Both the position numbers and the translations under genes were made by a program. A stretch of DNA of 40,537 nt, taken from positions 1-40,537 of the forward strand of contig JAJYJQ010000005.1 in the NCBI GenBank assembly GCA_021789225.1, given 5' to 3'. The notes below the pieces were generated by a model, which was given only the letters and a program-made list of their open reading frames with translations, had not been told where the DNA came from and ran no database searches. Shown here piece after piece: positions 17,276 to 26,639 of this stretch. How positions within the stretch are numbered: the first letter of the stretch is position 1; each line of letters starts with the position of its first letter. The DNA is from a bacterium. Lineage in GTDB: Bacteria > Patescibacteriota > Minisyncoccia > Phycocordibacterales > Phycocordibacteraceae.

Positions 17276-18157
17276 ATGGATGATTCGACGGAAAAGCGGT
17301 TGGCGGAGCTGGAGGCGCTCATGGCGTCTCCGGGATTTTGGGCAGATAAAGATGCTGCCCAGCGCGCTGTGCGCGAATATCAGATGCTCAAAGAAGGCGG
17401 CGGAGGCGACGTGCACGACCGCGGCTCCGCAACGCTTGCCATCCTCGCGGGCGCGGGCGGCGACGACGCGGAAGATTTCGCCGTGATGCTCCGGCGCATG
17501 TACGAGGGCTATGCCGCCGCGCAGGGCTGGCGTGTCGCCGAGCTCCACGCCAACGAAAACGACCACGGCGGGTACCGAAACCTCCTCCTCGAAATCACTG
17601 GCGCGGGCGTGTATGGCCGTTTGAAACACGAAGCGGGCGTGCACCGGCTCGTGCGCATTTCTCCTTTCAATGCGAACGCGAAGCGTCAGACCTCCTTTGC
17701 GATGGTGGAGGTGCTGCCCGTGCTCGCGGCGAGCGAGAAGGTGGACTTGAATCCGGCAGACATCGAGATGACGTTCGCGCGTTCGGGTGGCGCCGGCGGA
17801 CAAAACGTGAACAAGGTGGAAACGGCCGTGCGCCTCCTCCACACGCCCACGGGCCTCTCGGTGCATGTTTCGAGCGAGCGCAGCCAGCAGGCGAACCGCG
17901 AGAAGGCGCTTGCGCTCCTGAAGGCGAAGATTTTCGCGCGAGAGGAGGCGAAGCGCCAAGCCGAAGCGAAAGGTCGTTCCATTGCGGCGACGACCGCAAA
18001 CGAGTGGGGGAGCCAGATCCGCTCGTACGTGCTTCATCCGTACAAAATGGTGAAAGACCACCGCACCGGTCACGAATCATCAAATCCTGAGAAAGTGCTC
18101 GAAGGCGATCTAGATGGCTTTATTGACGCTGCAGCAAAGGGCGAGACGGAGGCATAG
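17276..18157 (+). CDS. prfB: Peptide chain release factor 2, short N-terminal domain
   Basis: [24 protein letters not shown] (RF2 SPF region), [21 protein letters not shown] (GGQ). Confidence 0.9.
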   Translation: MDDSTEKRLAELEALMASPGFWADKDAAQRAVREYQMLKEGGGGDVHDRGSATLAILAGAGGDDAEDFAVMLRRMYEGYAAAQGWRVAELHANENDHGGYRNLLLEITGAGVYGRLKHEAGVHRLVRISPFNANAKRQTSFAMVEVLPVLAASEKVDLNPADIEMTFARSGGAGGQNVNKVETAVRLLHTPTGLSVHVSSERSQQANREKALALLKAKIFAREEAKRQAEAKGRSIAATTANEWGSQIRSYVLHPYKMVKDHRTGHESSNPEKVLEGDLDGFIDAAAKGETEA

Positions 18158-18216
18158 CCTCGACTGCATAACTCGTTTGCTGCGGCGGGGACGAGTGCGG
18201 TACAATGTGCGTACGC

Positions 18217-18900
18217 ATGATTTATTTCGAGAAAGTTTCCAAGCTTTACAACGGCAATCGCGCTCCCGCCCTCGAAGACATCACCCTCTCGGTAGCCCCG
18301 AAAGAGTTCATCTCCATAGTCGGCCACTCGGGCGCAGGCAAGACGACGCTCCTTAAGATGTTGCTCGCTGAGGAGCGGCCGACCGCCGGCACCATTTTCT
18401 TCGAATCGGTCAATGTGCACGAGCTGCCGTCCTCCGCGCTTCACCACTATCGTCGCAAGATCGGCATGGTTTTCCAGGATTTCCGGCTCATTCCGCACAA
18501 GACGGCATACGAAAATATTGCGTTTGCGATGGAAGCGGCCGGTCGCACCGATGAGGAGATCGCCTCCGACGTGCCGCACATCCTCGAGCTGGTCGATCTT
18601 GGCGACAAGGCAGACCATTTCCCGCACCAGCTTTCGGGTGGCGAGCAGCAGCGCGTCGCGATCGGCCGCGCGATCATCAACCAGCCGGACGTCATCGTTG
18701 CCGACGAGCCGACGGGGAACCTCGACCCCATCAACACGTATGAGGTTGTGCAGATCTTGAAGAAAATCAACGAGCTCGGCACGACCGTCATCATCACGAC
18801 CCACAATAAAGGCGTCGTGGATGCGGTGGACCGCCGCGTCATTACCATGGATCGCGGGCACATCGTGCGCGACGACGCTCATGGGCAGTACGTTTTGTAA
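18217..18900 (+). CDS. ftsE: Cell division ATP-binding protein FtsE
   Basis: [50 protein letters not shown]; followed by ftsX. Confidence 0.93.
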   Translation: MIYFEKVSKLYNGNRAPALEDITLSVAPKEFISIVGHSGAGKTTLLKMLLAEERPTAGTIFFESVNVHELPSSALHHYRRKIGMVFQDFRLIPHKTAYENIAFAMEAAGRTDEEIASDVPHILELVDLGDKADHFPHQLSGGEQQRVAIGRAIINQPDVIVADEPTGNLDPINTYEVVQILKKINELGTTVIITTHNKGVVDAVDRRVITMDRGHIVRDDAHGQYVL

Positions 18901-18913
18901 CCGCTAACAGACT

Positions 18914-19840
18914 ATGATTTGGACAGACATCCGTCGGGTGAGCATTTCGGGAGCGAAAAATTTCGTGCGAAGCGGGGCGGTGTCGTTTGCGACGGTGCTC
19001 ATCATGACGGTGACGCTCTCCATCCTTGGTGCGCTCATCTTCCTCTCGGCGCTCCTAAACTTCACGCTCGATACCATCCGGAGCAAAGTGGATGTGAATG
19101 TCTATTTCGTGACCACGGCTGCGGAGGGCGACATCATGGCGCTCCAGCAAAAGCTGCAACAGCTGCCGCAAGTGGCTTCGGTCGAGTACACCTCGCGCGA
19201 GCAAGCGCTCGCTGACTTCCGCAACCGCCACGCCAACGACCAGCTCACGCTCCAGGCGCTCGACGAGCTCGGCGACAATCCGCTCGACGCCTCGCTTTCC
19301 ATAAAGGCGAAAGATCCGTCGCAGTATGAGGGCATCGTCGATTTCCTTAACACGGGCCCGGCGCTCTCGGCGGGCGGCACCTCCATCATCGACCGCATCA
19401 ATTATGCGCAGAATAAGTCGGTCATCGACCGCATCTCGCTCGCGATTGATGCTATGCAGAAAGCCGGCATCGCGGTCGTGCTCTTGTTTGCAGTCGCCTC
19501 CATCATCATCGCATTCGCGACCGTGCGGCTCGCCATCTACACCGCGCGTGACGAAATCGCGGTCATGCGGCTCGTGGGCGCTTCCAATGCGTACATCCGC
19601 GGGCCGTTCGTCGTGACGGGCGTCATCGCGGGCGTTATCGCCGCGGTCGTGGTGACGCTCGTCTTCCTGCCGGCGACGTGGTATATCGGGCATGTGACAG
19701 CGGCGTGGTTCGGCGGGTTTGATTTCTTCTCGTACTACGCGGGGCACTTCCTGGCACTGTTCGTTTCGCTCTTGGGTGCGGGCATCGTGCTCGGAGGGAC
19801 GGCAAGCCTCCTTGCTATCCGGCGTTACTTAACCATCTAA
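18914..19840 (+). CDS. ftsX: Cell division protein FtsX
   Basis: Four-TM permease with large extracytoplasmic domain after FtsE; DVNVYFVTTAAEGDIMALQQKLQQLPQVASVEYTSREQAL. Confidence 0.92.
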   Translation: MIWTDIRRVSISGAKNFVRSGAVSFATVLIMTVTLSILGALIFLSALLNFTLDTIRSKVDVNVYFVTTAAEGDIMALQQKLQQLPQVASVEYTSREQALADFRNRHANDQLTLQALDELGDNPLDASLSIKAKDPSQYEGIVDFLNTGPALSAGGTSIIDRINYAQNKSVIDRISLAIDAMQKAGIAVVLLFAVASIIIAFATVRLAIYTARDEIAVMRLVGASNAYIRGPFVVTGVIAGVIAAVVVTLVFLPATWYIGHVTAAWFGGFDFFSYYAGHFLALFVSLLGAGIVLGGTASLLAIRRYLTI

Positions 19841-19856
19841 CATTAGGACAGATCAT

Positions 19857-21500
19857 ATGGCACGCGACGGGCATAAATATATTTTTGTTATTGGGGGCGT
19901 CATGTCCGGCGTGGGCAAGGGGATCGCGAGCTCTGCGATGGGGCTCCTGCTGCAGTCGAAAGGATTCTCGGTCAACCTGGTGAAGGTGGACCCGTATCTG
20001 AACGTGGACGCGGGCACGATGAATCCGACCGAGCACGGCGAGGTGTTCGTGCTCAACTCCGGTCTCGAGACCGACCAGGACATGGGCAACTACGAGCGCT
20101 TCTTGAACCGCGACCTCGGCGGCGAAGACTACATGACGAGCGGCATGATCTACCAGTCGGTCATCGCGCGCGAGCGTGCGCTGGGCTACGGAGGCAAGTG
20201 CGTGGAAGCGATCCCGCACGTGCGCAACGAGATCCTTGACCGCTTCGATGCAGCGGCAACCTTCAACGGCAGCGACATCTCCGTCATCGAGATCGGCGGT
20301 ACGGTGGGCGATTTCCAGAACGCGCTCTTCATCGATGCGGCGCGTGTCTTGAAGATGCAGCATCCTGACGACGTGCTCTTCGTGATGGTCTCGTACCTGC
20401 CGGTGCCGGGCTCTATCGGCGAGATGAAAACCAAGCCGACGCAAAACGCCGTGCGCCAGCTCAATGCCTATGGCGTGCAGCCGGACTTCCTCATCGCGCG
20501 CAGCAAGCACCCAATCGATGCTAAGCGCAAAGAGAAGATCGCCATCGCGTGCTCCATTCGCGCCGACCACGTCATCTCCGCGCCAGATATCGAGAGTATC
20601 TACGATGTGCCGCTCAATTTCGAAAGTGACAAGCTCGCGGAGCAGCTCACGGACGCGCTCAAGCTCTCGAGCAAGAAGCCGACCGACCTCGCGGCCTGGA
20701 AGAAATTCGTGAAGGCGGTGAAGCGCACGGACGTGCCGGAGGTAAAGATCGCGGTCGTCGGCAAATACTTCGATACGGGCGATTTTGTGCTCTCGGATGC
20801 ATACCTCTCGGTCATCGAGGCGATCAAGTTCTCGGGCGCCGCAACGCGCGTGAAGCCGAGCATCCACTGGATAAACGCGAAAGACCTAGAGAAGGGGAAT
20901 GCCGCCGCCGTGCTTAAAGACTACGATGGCATCATCGTGCCGGGCGGTTTCGGCGAGAGCGGCATCGAGGGCAAGATCAAAGCTATCGAATACGCGCGCA
21001 CGCACCAGGTCCCGTACTTCGGCCTCTGCTATGGCATGCAGCTCCTCGTTATCGAGTACGCGCGCAACGTCGCGAAGCTCAAGGGCGCACACACGACCGA
21101 GATCGACACCGAGACGCCGCACCCGGTCGTCGCCGTGATGGAAAGCCAGAAAGAAAACATCGCGCAAGGGAAATTTGGCGGCTCCATGCGTCTAGGCTCT
21201 TACCCGGCAAAGATCGTAAAAGGGACCATCGCGCACGGCGCATACAAAGCGAGCGAGATTTCCGAGCGTCACCGCCACCGCTATGAGATCAATCCGAAAT
21301 ACGTGGAGCAACTGAAAGAAGCGGGGCTCGTTTTCTCGGGTACCTCGCCCGATGGCGTGCTCATGGAAATCGCCGAGATGCCGAAGAAGGAGCACCCCTT
21401 CATGCTCGGGACGCAATTCCACCCCGAGCTCAAGGCGCGCCCGCTTGCCCCACACCCGCTCTTCACCGCCTTCCTCAAAGCCGCCGCAGCGCAGAAGTAA
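19857..21500 (+). CDS. pyrG: CTP synthase
   Basis: YIFVIGGVMSGVGKGIASSAMGLLL...YLNVDAGTMNPTEHGEVFVLNSGLETDQDMGNYERF; glutaminase PYFGLCYGMQLLVIEYARN. Confidence 0.97.
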   Translation: MARDGHKYIFVIGGVMSGVGKGIASSAMGLLLQSKGFSVNLVKVDPYLNVDAGTMNPTEHGEVFVLNSGLETDQDMGNYERFLNRDLGGEDYMTSGMIYQSVIARERALGYGGKCVEAIPHVRNEILDRFDAAATFNGSDISVIEIGGTVGDFQNALFIDAARVLKMQHPDDVLFVMVSYLPVPGSIGEMKTKPTQNAVRQLNAYGVQPDFLIARSKHPIDAKRKEKIAIACSIRADHVISAPDIESIYDVPLNFESDKLAEQLTDALKLSSKKPTDLAAWKKFVKAVKRTDVPEVKIAVVGKYFDTGDFVLSDAYLSVIEAIKFSGAATRVKPSIHWINAKDLEKGNAAAVLKDYDGIIVPGGFGESGIEGKIKAIEYARTHQVPYFGLCYGMQLLVIEYARNVAKLKGAHTTEIDTETPHPVVAVMESQKENIAQGKFGGSMRLGSYPAKIVKGTIAHGAYKASEISERHRHRYEINPKYVEQLKEAGLVFSGTSPDGVLMEIAEMPKKEHPFMLGTQFHPELKARPLAPHPLFTAFLKAAAAQK

Positions 21501-21508
21501 TTCGCAGG

Positions 21509-21754
21509 CTAATCTGCATGCTTTCGGATATCGAGTAGGGTGTAGCAGCTGTCTGTGACAGTGAAATAAAAACGCACGTTATCGTTCACGCGCGCTTGCC
21601 AGATGCCGTAGCTCTCATCATATTTCTTGGCACGGAGTGACGGGTGGCGCAAATCTTTGAGGAGTGTGGCGGCTTGTTTCTCGAAAGCCGCTTTCACTGC
21701 AGGTGGAAGTTTGCGGAACGCGCGGTCGAAATGAGCCGTCGTCTCAAACGTCAT
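21509..21754 (-). CDS. RelE/ParE-type toxin
   Basis: MTFETTAHFDRAFRKLPPAVKAAFEKQAATLLKDLRHPSLRAKKYDESYGIWQARVNDNVRFYFTV. Confidence 0.8.
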   Translation of the reverse strand: MTFETTAHFDRAFRKLPPAVKAAFEKQAATLLKDLRHPSLRAKKYDESYGIWQARVNDNVRFYFTVTDSCYTLLDIRKHAD

Positions 21755-21944
21755 CGTTGAGATGCTTCATGAGGGCGTTCACGGAACGGAACGGTCCGGA
21801 GGTGCGGCCGGCGCGAGCATCCGCGAGCGCCGATTGGATAGTGTGCGGGAGCTTGGAGGAATGCGATAGCGCAACTCGTAAGTCGCGAACCTCTTGTTCA
21901 AGTGCCGCAATCCTTTTCTCGAGCATGGCTGTAGTCATACGCAT
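21744..21944 (-). CDS. Cognate antitoxin of the RelE-type toxin
   Basis: MRMTTAMLEKRIAALEQEVRDLRVAL...; 11-bp overlap with toxin; start assigned behind TATACC (21952-21957). Confidence 0.65.
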   Translation of the reverse strand: MRMTTAMLEKRIAALEQEVRDLRVALSHSSKLPHTIQSALADARAGRTSGPFRSVNALMKHLNDDV

Positions 21945-22025
21945 ATACAATGGTATACCTCGCGTGCCATGACCGCAACGTGAAGGACAAGTAGCGTTCA
22001 TCGATTCTGCAGATAGACTGCGTGG

Positions 22026-22031
22026 TATAGT
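22026..22031 (+). promoter_or_regulatory. -10-like TATAGT, 8 nt before ABC ATPase ATG 22040
   Basis: CGTGGTATAGTGTCTCTGCATG (extended TGG). Confidence 0.6.
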
Positions 22032-22039
22032 GTCTCTGC

Positions 22040-22846
22040 ATGAGCGCGATCATCGAGGTCGAACATCTCACGAAGAAATTTGACGATGGCACGGTTGCCG
22101 TCGATGATATCTCGTTTTCCGTGGAGCAGGGGAGCATCTTTGCGTTCCTGGGGCCAAACGGTGCGGGCAAGTCCACCACCATCAAGATGCTCACAACCAT
22201 CCTGCACCCGACGGAGGGCGTGGTGCACGTGGGCGGTGCCGATGTGCACGAGAATCCTTCGGAAGCGCGCCGCGCGTTCGGTATCGTCTTTCAGGATCCC
22301 TCGCTCGATGACGAGCTCACCGCGTATGAAAATCTCGACTTCCACGGTGCGCTCTACGGCATCTCGAAGAAAGAGCGTGAGAAGCGCATCGATGACATGT
22401 TCGAGTTTGTCGAGCTCAGCAACCGCCGCGACAGCCTCGTGAAAGAGTTCTCTGGCGGCATGAAGCGTCGGCTCGAGATCGCGCGCGGCCTCTTGCACCA
22501 TCCGCGCGTGCTCTTTCTCGATGAGCCGACACTCGGGCTTGACCCACAGACGCGCAATCACCTCTGGCGCTACATCGCCGACCTGAACGCCTCCGAGGGC
22601 ATCACAGTTTTCTTCACCACGCACTATCTCGAAGAAGCTGAGCGCATCGCGAACAAGACGGCCATCATCGACCACGGCAAGATCATCGCCTCGGGCACGG
22701 TCGAGGAGCTCAAACAAAACACCGGCGCCGCAACGCTCGAAGAGGCGTATCTTTCGCTCACGGGCAAGTCTATTCGCGAAGAAGAAGGTTCCGCGCGTGA
22801 CCATATGCGCGCGATGCACCGCGCGTGGCGCGGTGGCAAACGATAA
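22040..22846 (+). CDS. ABC-2 type transporter ATP-binding protein
   Basis: FLGPNGAGKSTTIKMLTTILHPTEG, FSGGMKRRLEIARGLLHHPRVLFLDEPTLGLDPQTR. Confidence 0.93.
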   Translation: MSAIIEVEHLTKKFDDGTVAVDDISFSVEQGSIFAFLGPNGAGKSTTIKMLTTILHPTEGVVHVGGADVHENPSEARRAFGIVFQDPSLDDELTAYENLDFHGALYGISKKEREKRIDDMFEFVELSNRRDSLVKEFSGGMKRRLEIARGLLHHPRVLFLDEPTLGLDPQTRNHLWRYIADLNASEGITVFFTTHYLEEAERIANKTAIIDHGKIIASGTVEELKQNTGAATLEEAYLSLTGKSIREEEGSARDHMRAMHRAWRGGKR

Positions 22847-22853
22847 GCATCTT

Positions 22854-23609
22854 ATGTACTCACTCAACGTCATCTACGTGCTCTGGCTGCGGCAGATCAA
22901 GCGCTACTATCGCGCGCGCTCGCGCGTCATCGGCTCGCTTGCGCAGCCGTTGCTCTTCCTCGTCGCGCTCGGCTATGGCTTCGGACCGGTCTTCGCGCAG
23001 GCGGGGCAGGGGAACTACCTCTCCTTTCTCGTGCCGGGCGTCATGAGCATGTCGATCATCTTTACCGCCATGTTCTCGGGGATCGAGGTCATCTGGGACC
23101 GGCAGTTCGGCTTCTTGCGCGAGACGCTCGTGGCACCGGTGTCGCGGCTCTCCATCATGCTCGGCAGGACGCTGGGCGGCGCGACGGTCGCGACGGGGCA
23201 GGGCGTCATCGTCTTCTTCATCTCGCTCTTGATCGGCTTCCGCCCGACGAGCTGGGGGCTTTTCATACCTGCAGTGCTCATTATGTTCCTCGTCGCAATG
23301 CTCTTCACGGCTGTGGGCACCGCCGTCGCCTCGCGTCTCGAAGACATGCAGGGCTTCCAGCTCATCATGAACTTCCTCATCATGCCGCTCTTCTTCCTCT
23401 CCGGCGCACTTTTCCCGCTCAATGACTTGCCAAGCGTGCTTGCCACGATCGTGCGCATCGATCCGCTCTCCTATGGTGTCGATGCGTTGCGCGGCCTTCT
23501 TTCCGGCAGCGCGTTCTTCGGGCTCGGCCTTGATGTCGGCGTGCTCGCGGGAGTGACCGTGCTTTTCCTCGCGATCGGCGGATACCTCTTTTCCACCATC
23601 GAAATTTAG
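22854..23609 (+). CDS. ABC-2 type transporter permease
   Basis: Six-TM ABC-2 permease directly after the ATPase; PGVMSMSIIFTAMFSGIEVIWDRQFGFLRETLVAPVSR. Confidence 0.92.
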   Translation: MYSLNVIYVLWLRQIKRYYRARSRVIGSLAQPLLFLVALGYGFGPVFAQAGQGNYLSFLVPGVMSMSIIFTAMFSGIEVIWDRQFGFLRETLVAPVSRLSIMLGRTLGGATVATGQGVIVFFISLLIGFRPTSWGLFIPAVLIMFLVAMLFTAVGTAVASRLEDMQGFQLIMNFLIMPLFFLSGALFPLNDLPSVLATIVRIDPLSYGVDALRGLLSGSAFFGLGLDVGVLAGVTVLFLAIGGYLFSTIEI

Positions 23610-23710
23610 ACGCGCCCGCCGAGGCGCTATACTAGGAAGCGACATACCTGAGATCGGGACCGTTTCTAAGGTGGTCATTATCAATGATGCGTAATGAAGG
23701 GCGCACTTCT

Positions 23711-24022
23711 ATGTCACAGACAACAAAAGTACTTCTGACCGTGGTAGCAGTCGTGGTCGTTCTCGGGGGAATCTATTATTTCTACGCGCGCACGCGCACG
23801 GGGAGTGTCTCGGATGAGCAACAGGTCGGGATGATGGTTCCGCAGGAGACGGTGGGGACATCGTCTGAGGCGGCCGTGTTGCCGACCGGCAATGATACCT
23901 CGGACGCCGCGCTTGGGCAGGATCTCTCGGCGATCGATTCGCAGATCTCCGGCTTGAACGCCGACAACGCGAGCGTGAACCAGAGCCTCAACGACCAACA
24001 GGTCACGCAGTCTAGCCTTTAG
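23711..24022 (+). CDS. Small N-terminally anchored extracytoplasmic protein
   Basis: MSQTTKVLLTVVAVVVVLGGIYYFYARTR then Ser/Asp/Gln-rich tail. Confidence 0.55.
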   Translation: MSQTTKVLLTVVAVVVVLGGIYYFYARTRTGSVSDEQQVGMMVPQETVGTSSEAAVLPTGNDTSDAALGQDLSAIDSQISGLNADNASVNQSLNDQQVTQSSL

Positions 24023-24047
24023 TCGCTCGCGCTCATCAAATTCATCT

Positions 24048-24884
24048 ATGAACTATCGTCTCATTCTCGCTTCGTCGGTCGTCGCTTCAGTCGCTACGAT
24101 CTCCACAGCATTCCCAGGTATCGCAGCTGCACAAGGTGCGATGCCGACTCGCGCCATCGCTCCCGCAGGCGCATCCTCAGCGCGTCCCGTTGGTATCCGA
24201 ACGACGCGCACCGCGACTCCGCGCGAGACCGTGATCGAACGCGCCAGGACGCGTGCCGAACAGGAGATCGATCGCCGGGCACAAATGCTCGGTGCGTTTG
24301 CAACGCGCATCGGCAACGGGCGCATCTCCGACGCGGACAAGAGCTCGCTCCAGGCGACCATGCAGGAGCAGATCAATGACCTCCAGACGCTCAAGAGCCA
24401 GATCGCAAGCGATGCCAGCACCACGACGCTCAAGACTGCTATCCAGTCCATCGGGAAGTCCTACCGCATCTTTGCGCTCGTGATGCCGCAGGGTGCGGTC
24501 ATGGCGGCAGCAGACCGTGTGAATCAGGTCGCTGCGCAGATGCAAGCGCTCTCGGGCAAGCTCCAGACGCGCATCAGCTCCGCCACTGGCGATACCGCCG
24601 CGCTCTCGACGGCGCTCTCGGACCTTAACGCGAAAGTCTCCGACGCGCAGACCCAGGCGCAGGCAGCGGTCTCCGAGGTGAGCGCGCTCAAACCGGATAA
24701 TGGCGACCAGGCGGTCTTCAAGTCGAATCATGCGGCGCTCCAGGATGCACACAAGAAGCTCCAGGCAGCTCAGAAGGACCTTGCGGCGGCGCGCCATGAT
24801 GCAGCCACCATCGTCCAGGGCCTCCATTCGCTCAGTTCGACCGCGACGAGCACGGCAACTGGCACAACGACCCAAGGGGAGTAG
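24048..24884 (+). CDS. Secreted Ala-rich coiled-coil protein
   Basis: Signal peptide MNYRLILASSVVASVATISTAFPGIAAAQG; long helical heptad-like segments; Thr/Ser-rich tail. Confidence 0.6.
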   Translation: MNYRLILASSVVASVATISTAFPGIAAAQGAMPTRAIAPAGASSARPVGIRTTRTATPRETVIERARTRAEQEIDRRAQMLGAFATRIGNGRISDADKSSLQATMQEQINDLQTLKSQIASDASTTTLKTAIQSIGKSYRIFALVMPQGAVMAAADRVNQVAAQMQALSGKLQTRISSATGDTAALSTALSDLNAKVSDAQTQAQAAVSEVSALKPDNGDQAVFKSNHAALQDAHKKLQAAQKDLAAARHDAATIVQGLHSLSSTATSTATGTTTQGE

Positions 24885-24898
24885 CCCACTCGCCCAAG

Positions 24899-24929
24899 AA
24901 ACCCCGCGCGGCTTCGCCGCGCGGGGTTT
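24899..24929. terminator. Intrinsic terminator
   Basis: AAACCCCGCGCGGC TTC GCCGCGCGGGGTTT, 14-bp perfect stem with T-rich flank. Confidence 0.75.
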
Positions 24930-24971
24930 CTGCTTGTTTTTCCGCCATTTTCCGCTACTATGTCTCCATAT

Positions 24972-25042
24972 TGCGGGATCATCTAGTGGTAGGATGCAAC
25001 GCTCTGGACGTTGTCACCTTGGTTCGAATCCAAGTCCCGCAG
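24972..25042 (+). tRNA. tRNA-Gln(CTG)
   Basis: TGCGGGA...TCCCGCA acceptor, anticodon stem CAACG/CGTTG with loop CTCTGGA (CTG), T-arm CTTGGTTCGAATCCAAG. Confidence 0.93.
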
Positions 25043-25108
25043 CAAACACATTTACAAGTCATGTGTCAAGGAGCGGCCGAATCTGTAGTATCGTGATACG
25101 GTTTAGGA

Positions 25109-25678
25109 ATGGATGAAGGTGTCCCAGATCAGGAATTGGTGAAGGAGGCTCTGGCGCATCGGGACGCGTTCGCGCGTATTGTCACTCGGTACGAGCGGCG
25201 CATTCGTCACTACGTGACTCGTCTCGGTTCACTCGATAGGGAAACCGCCAAGGACATTCTCCAGGAAACCTTCATCAAAGCGTATCTCCATCTGAACGAT
25301 TACAACCCAAGTCTGCCCTTCAGTGCATGGCTCTACCGTATCGCACATAATGAGACCATGAGTCATTTCCGAAAGCAGAAGAACCGGCCGCGGGTTATGA
25401 AGTCGGAAGATGACGCGCGAGTATTCGATAAGGTTGTGGACGATCTCGACATCGAGCGAGAAGCGGATGCGGCCATTAACCATGAGGCGGTACGTGTGGC
25501 GCTCAATACGCTTGATTTCAAATACCGCGACGTGCTCGCGCTCCGCTTCTTCGAGGATAAGAGCTATGACGAGATCTCGGATATTCTCGAGCTGCCGCTC
25601 GGCACTGTTGCTGTGTATCTGAATCGTGCCAAAGCTAAGCTCAGAGAGAAGCTAAAGAAGTATGATGAACAAAATTGA
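25109..25678 (+). CDS. ECF-type RNA polymerase sigma factor
   Basis: AFARIVTRYERRIRHYVTRLG...AKDILQETFIKAYLHLNDYNPSLPFSAWLYRIAHNETMSHFRKQKN; region 4 YRDVLALRFFEDKSYDEISDILELPLGTVAVYLNRAKAKLREKL. Confidence 0.93.
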   Translation: MDEGVPDQELVKEALAHRDAFARIVTRYERRIRHYVTRLGSLDRETAKDILQETFIKAYLHLNDYNPSLPFSAWLYRIAHNETMSHFRKQKNRPRVMKSEDDARVFDKVVDDLDIEREADAAINHEAVRVALNTLDFKYRDVLALRFFEDKSYDEISDILELPLGTVAVYLNRAKAKLREKLKKYDEQN

Positions 25679-26156
25679 TATGGACCCAAACGAAACTTTT
25701 TCACAGGAGATCGTGAAAGAACTTGAGGCGCGCAACGCTGTGCCGATAGCACGATGGAAGTTCCTTTTCAGCCGGAGCATGATTTGGTTTCTTGCTGTCG
25801 CTTCGATTCTCATCGGCGGTGCCGCTTTCGCGATTGCAGAGTTCGTCTTTTTCGATAACGACGGTATCGCGAAACTTCAGGGCTCATCAATCCAGGACAT
25901 CGCACAGAGTATCCCGTTTGTCTGGCTCGCCATCACGGCTTTCTTCGCAATCGTTGCGTACCACGGCCTCCGTCTGACCCGTCGCGGCTACAAGTACGCC
26001 ACGACGACTCTTGTTTTGTTTGTCGTGGCAGCAAGTCTCGCGCTTGGTGTCTTTCTCAACTACTTTGACTTCGGCCAGCGGGTATACGAGTACATGGGCC
26101 ATCAGATTCCGCTGGCGAGCGTCTTTGTGGGACCCCCAAGCGATGGGCTGAATTAG
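25662..26156 (+). CDS. Three-TM membrane protein, candidate anti-sigma factor
   Basis: 164 aa; overlaps the ECF sigma stop; short cytoplasmic N-terminus then TM helices. Confidence 0.6.
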   Translation: MMNKIDMDPNETFSQEIVKELEARNAVPIARWKFLFSRSMIWFLAVASILIGGAAFAIAEFVFFDNDGIAKLQGSSIQDIAQSIPFVWLAITAFFAIVAYHGLRLTRRGYKYATTTLVLFVVAASLALGVFLNYFDFGQRVYEYMGHQIPLASVFVGPPSDGLN

Positions 26157-26163
26157 GTTGTAA

Positions 26164-26193
26164 GGAATCGGGCGCGAATCGCGTAATGTCTAA
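26164..26193 (+). promoter_or_regulatory. Candidate ECF-type promoter
   Basis: GGAAT-N19-GTCTAA, resembling ECF GGAAC/GTC promoters, upstream of the third gene of the ECF locus. Confidence 0.4.
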
Positions 26194-26232
26194 CGAGGGC
26201 GACCTCATTACCACTAACCTAAACGATTGCTC

Positions 26233-26562
26233 ATGTTTTCGACCAAGAAGTATCTCCCGGTTCTTGCCGCTTTCGCCGTCGGTATCATCGGCGCTGCAGG
26301 CTATGCCGTCCACGCGGCGAGTGTCTCCTCGAATGTCGGTTCCTCGGCTCAGGCCCAAACGACCGCGCAGGATCCCCAGAACCTTGATGGCGAGACGGCT
26401 GACGATTCCGGTGCGCAGGTGCAGACGAGCGCCCAGGATCCGAAGCAGCTCGACGGCGAACAGGCGGACGACGCGAACGCGAAAGTGGGCGCGAATGCCC
26501 AGCATGAAGCCGAGAGCGGTCCCGCTGATTCCGGTCCGGACCAAGGCGAGACCAGCAATTAA
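26233..26562 (+). CDS. Secreted acidic repeat protein of the ECF locus
   Basis: Signal peptide-like N-term; tandem units QTTAQDPQNLDGETADDSGAQV / QTSAQDPKQLDGEQADDANAKV. Confidence 0.6.
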   Translation: MFSTKKYLPVLAAFAVGIIGAAGYAVHAASVSSNVGSSAQAQTTAQDPQNLDGETADDSGAQVQTSAQDPKQLDGEQADDANAKVGANAQHEAESGPADSGPDQGETSN

Positions 26563-26567
26563 CCTTC

Positions 26568-26612
26568 ACCGGAGGAACGCCCGAACGCGCAGCGCTCGGG
26601 CGTTCCTCCGGT
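26568..26612. terminator. Intrinsic-terminator-like hairpin
   Basis: ACCGGAGGAACGCCCGA / TCGGGCGTTCCTCCGGT, 17-bp perfect stem. Confidence 0.65.
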
Positions 26613-26639
26613 ACTAATCCTTTGTATACAATGTCCACC

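Noticed and set aside
17252-18073. 273-aa minus-strand ORF opposite prfB
   Set aside because: Shadow ORF; prfB motifs are unambiguous on the plus strand.
19815-20867. 350-aa minus-strand ORF opposite pyrG
   Set aside because: Antisense of an unambiguous CTP synthase; His/Arg/Asp-rich composition typical of GC-rich shadow frames.
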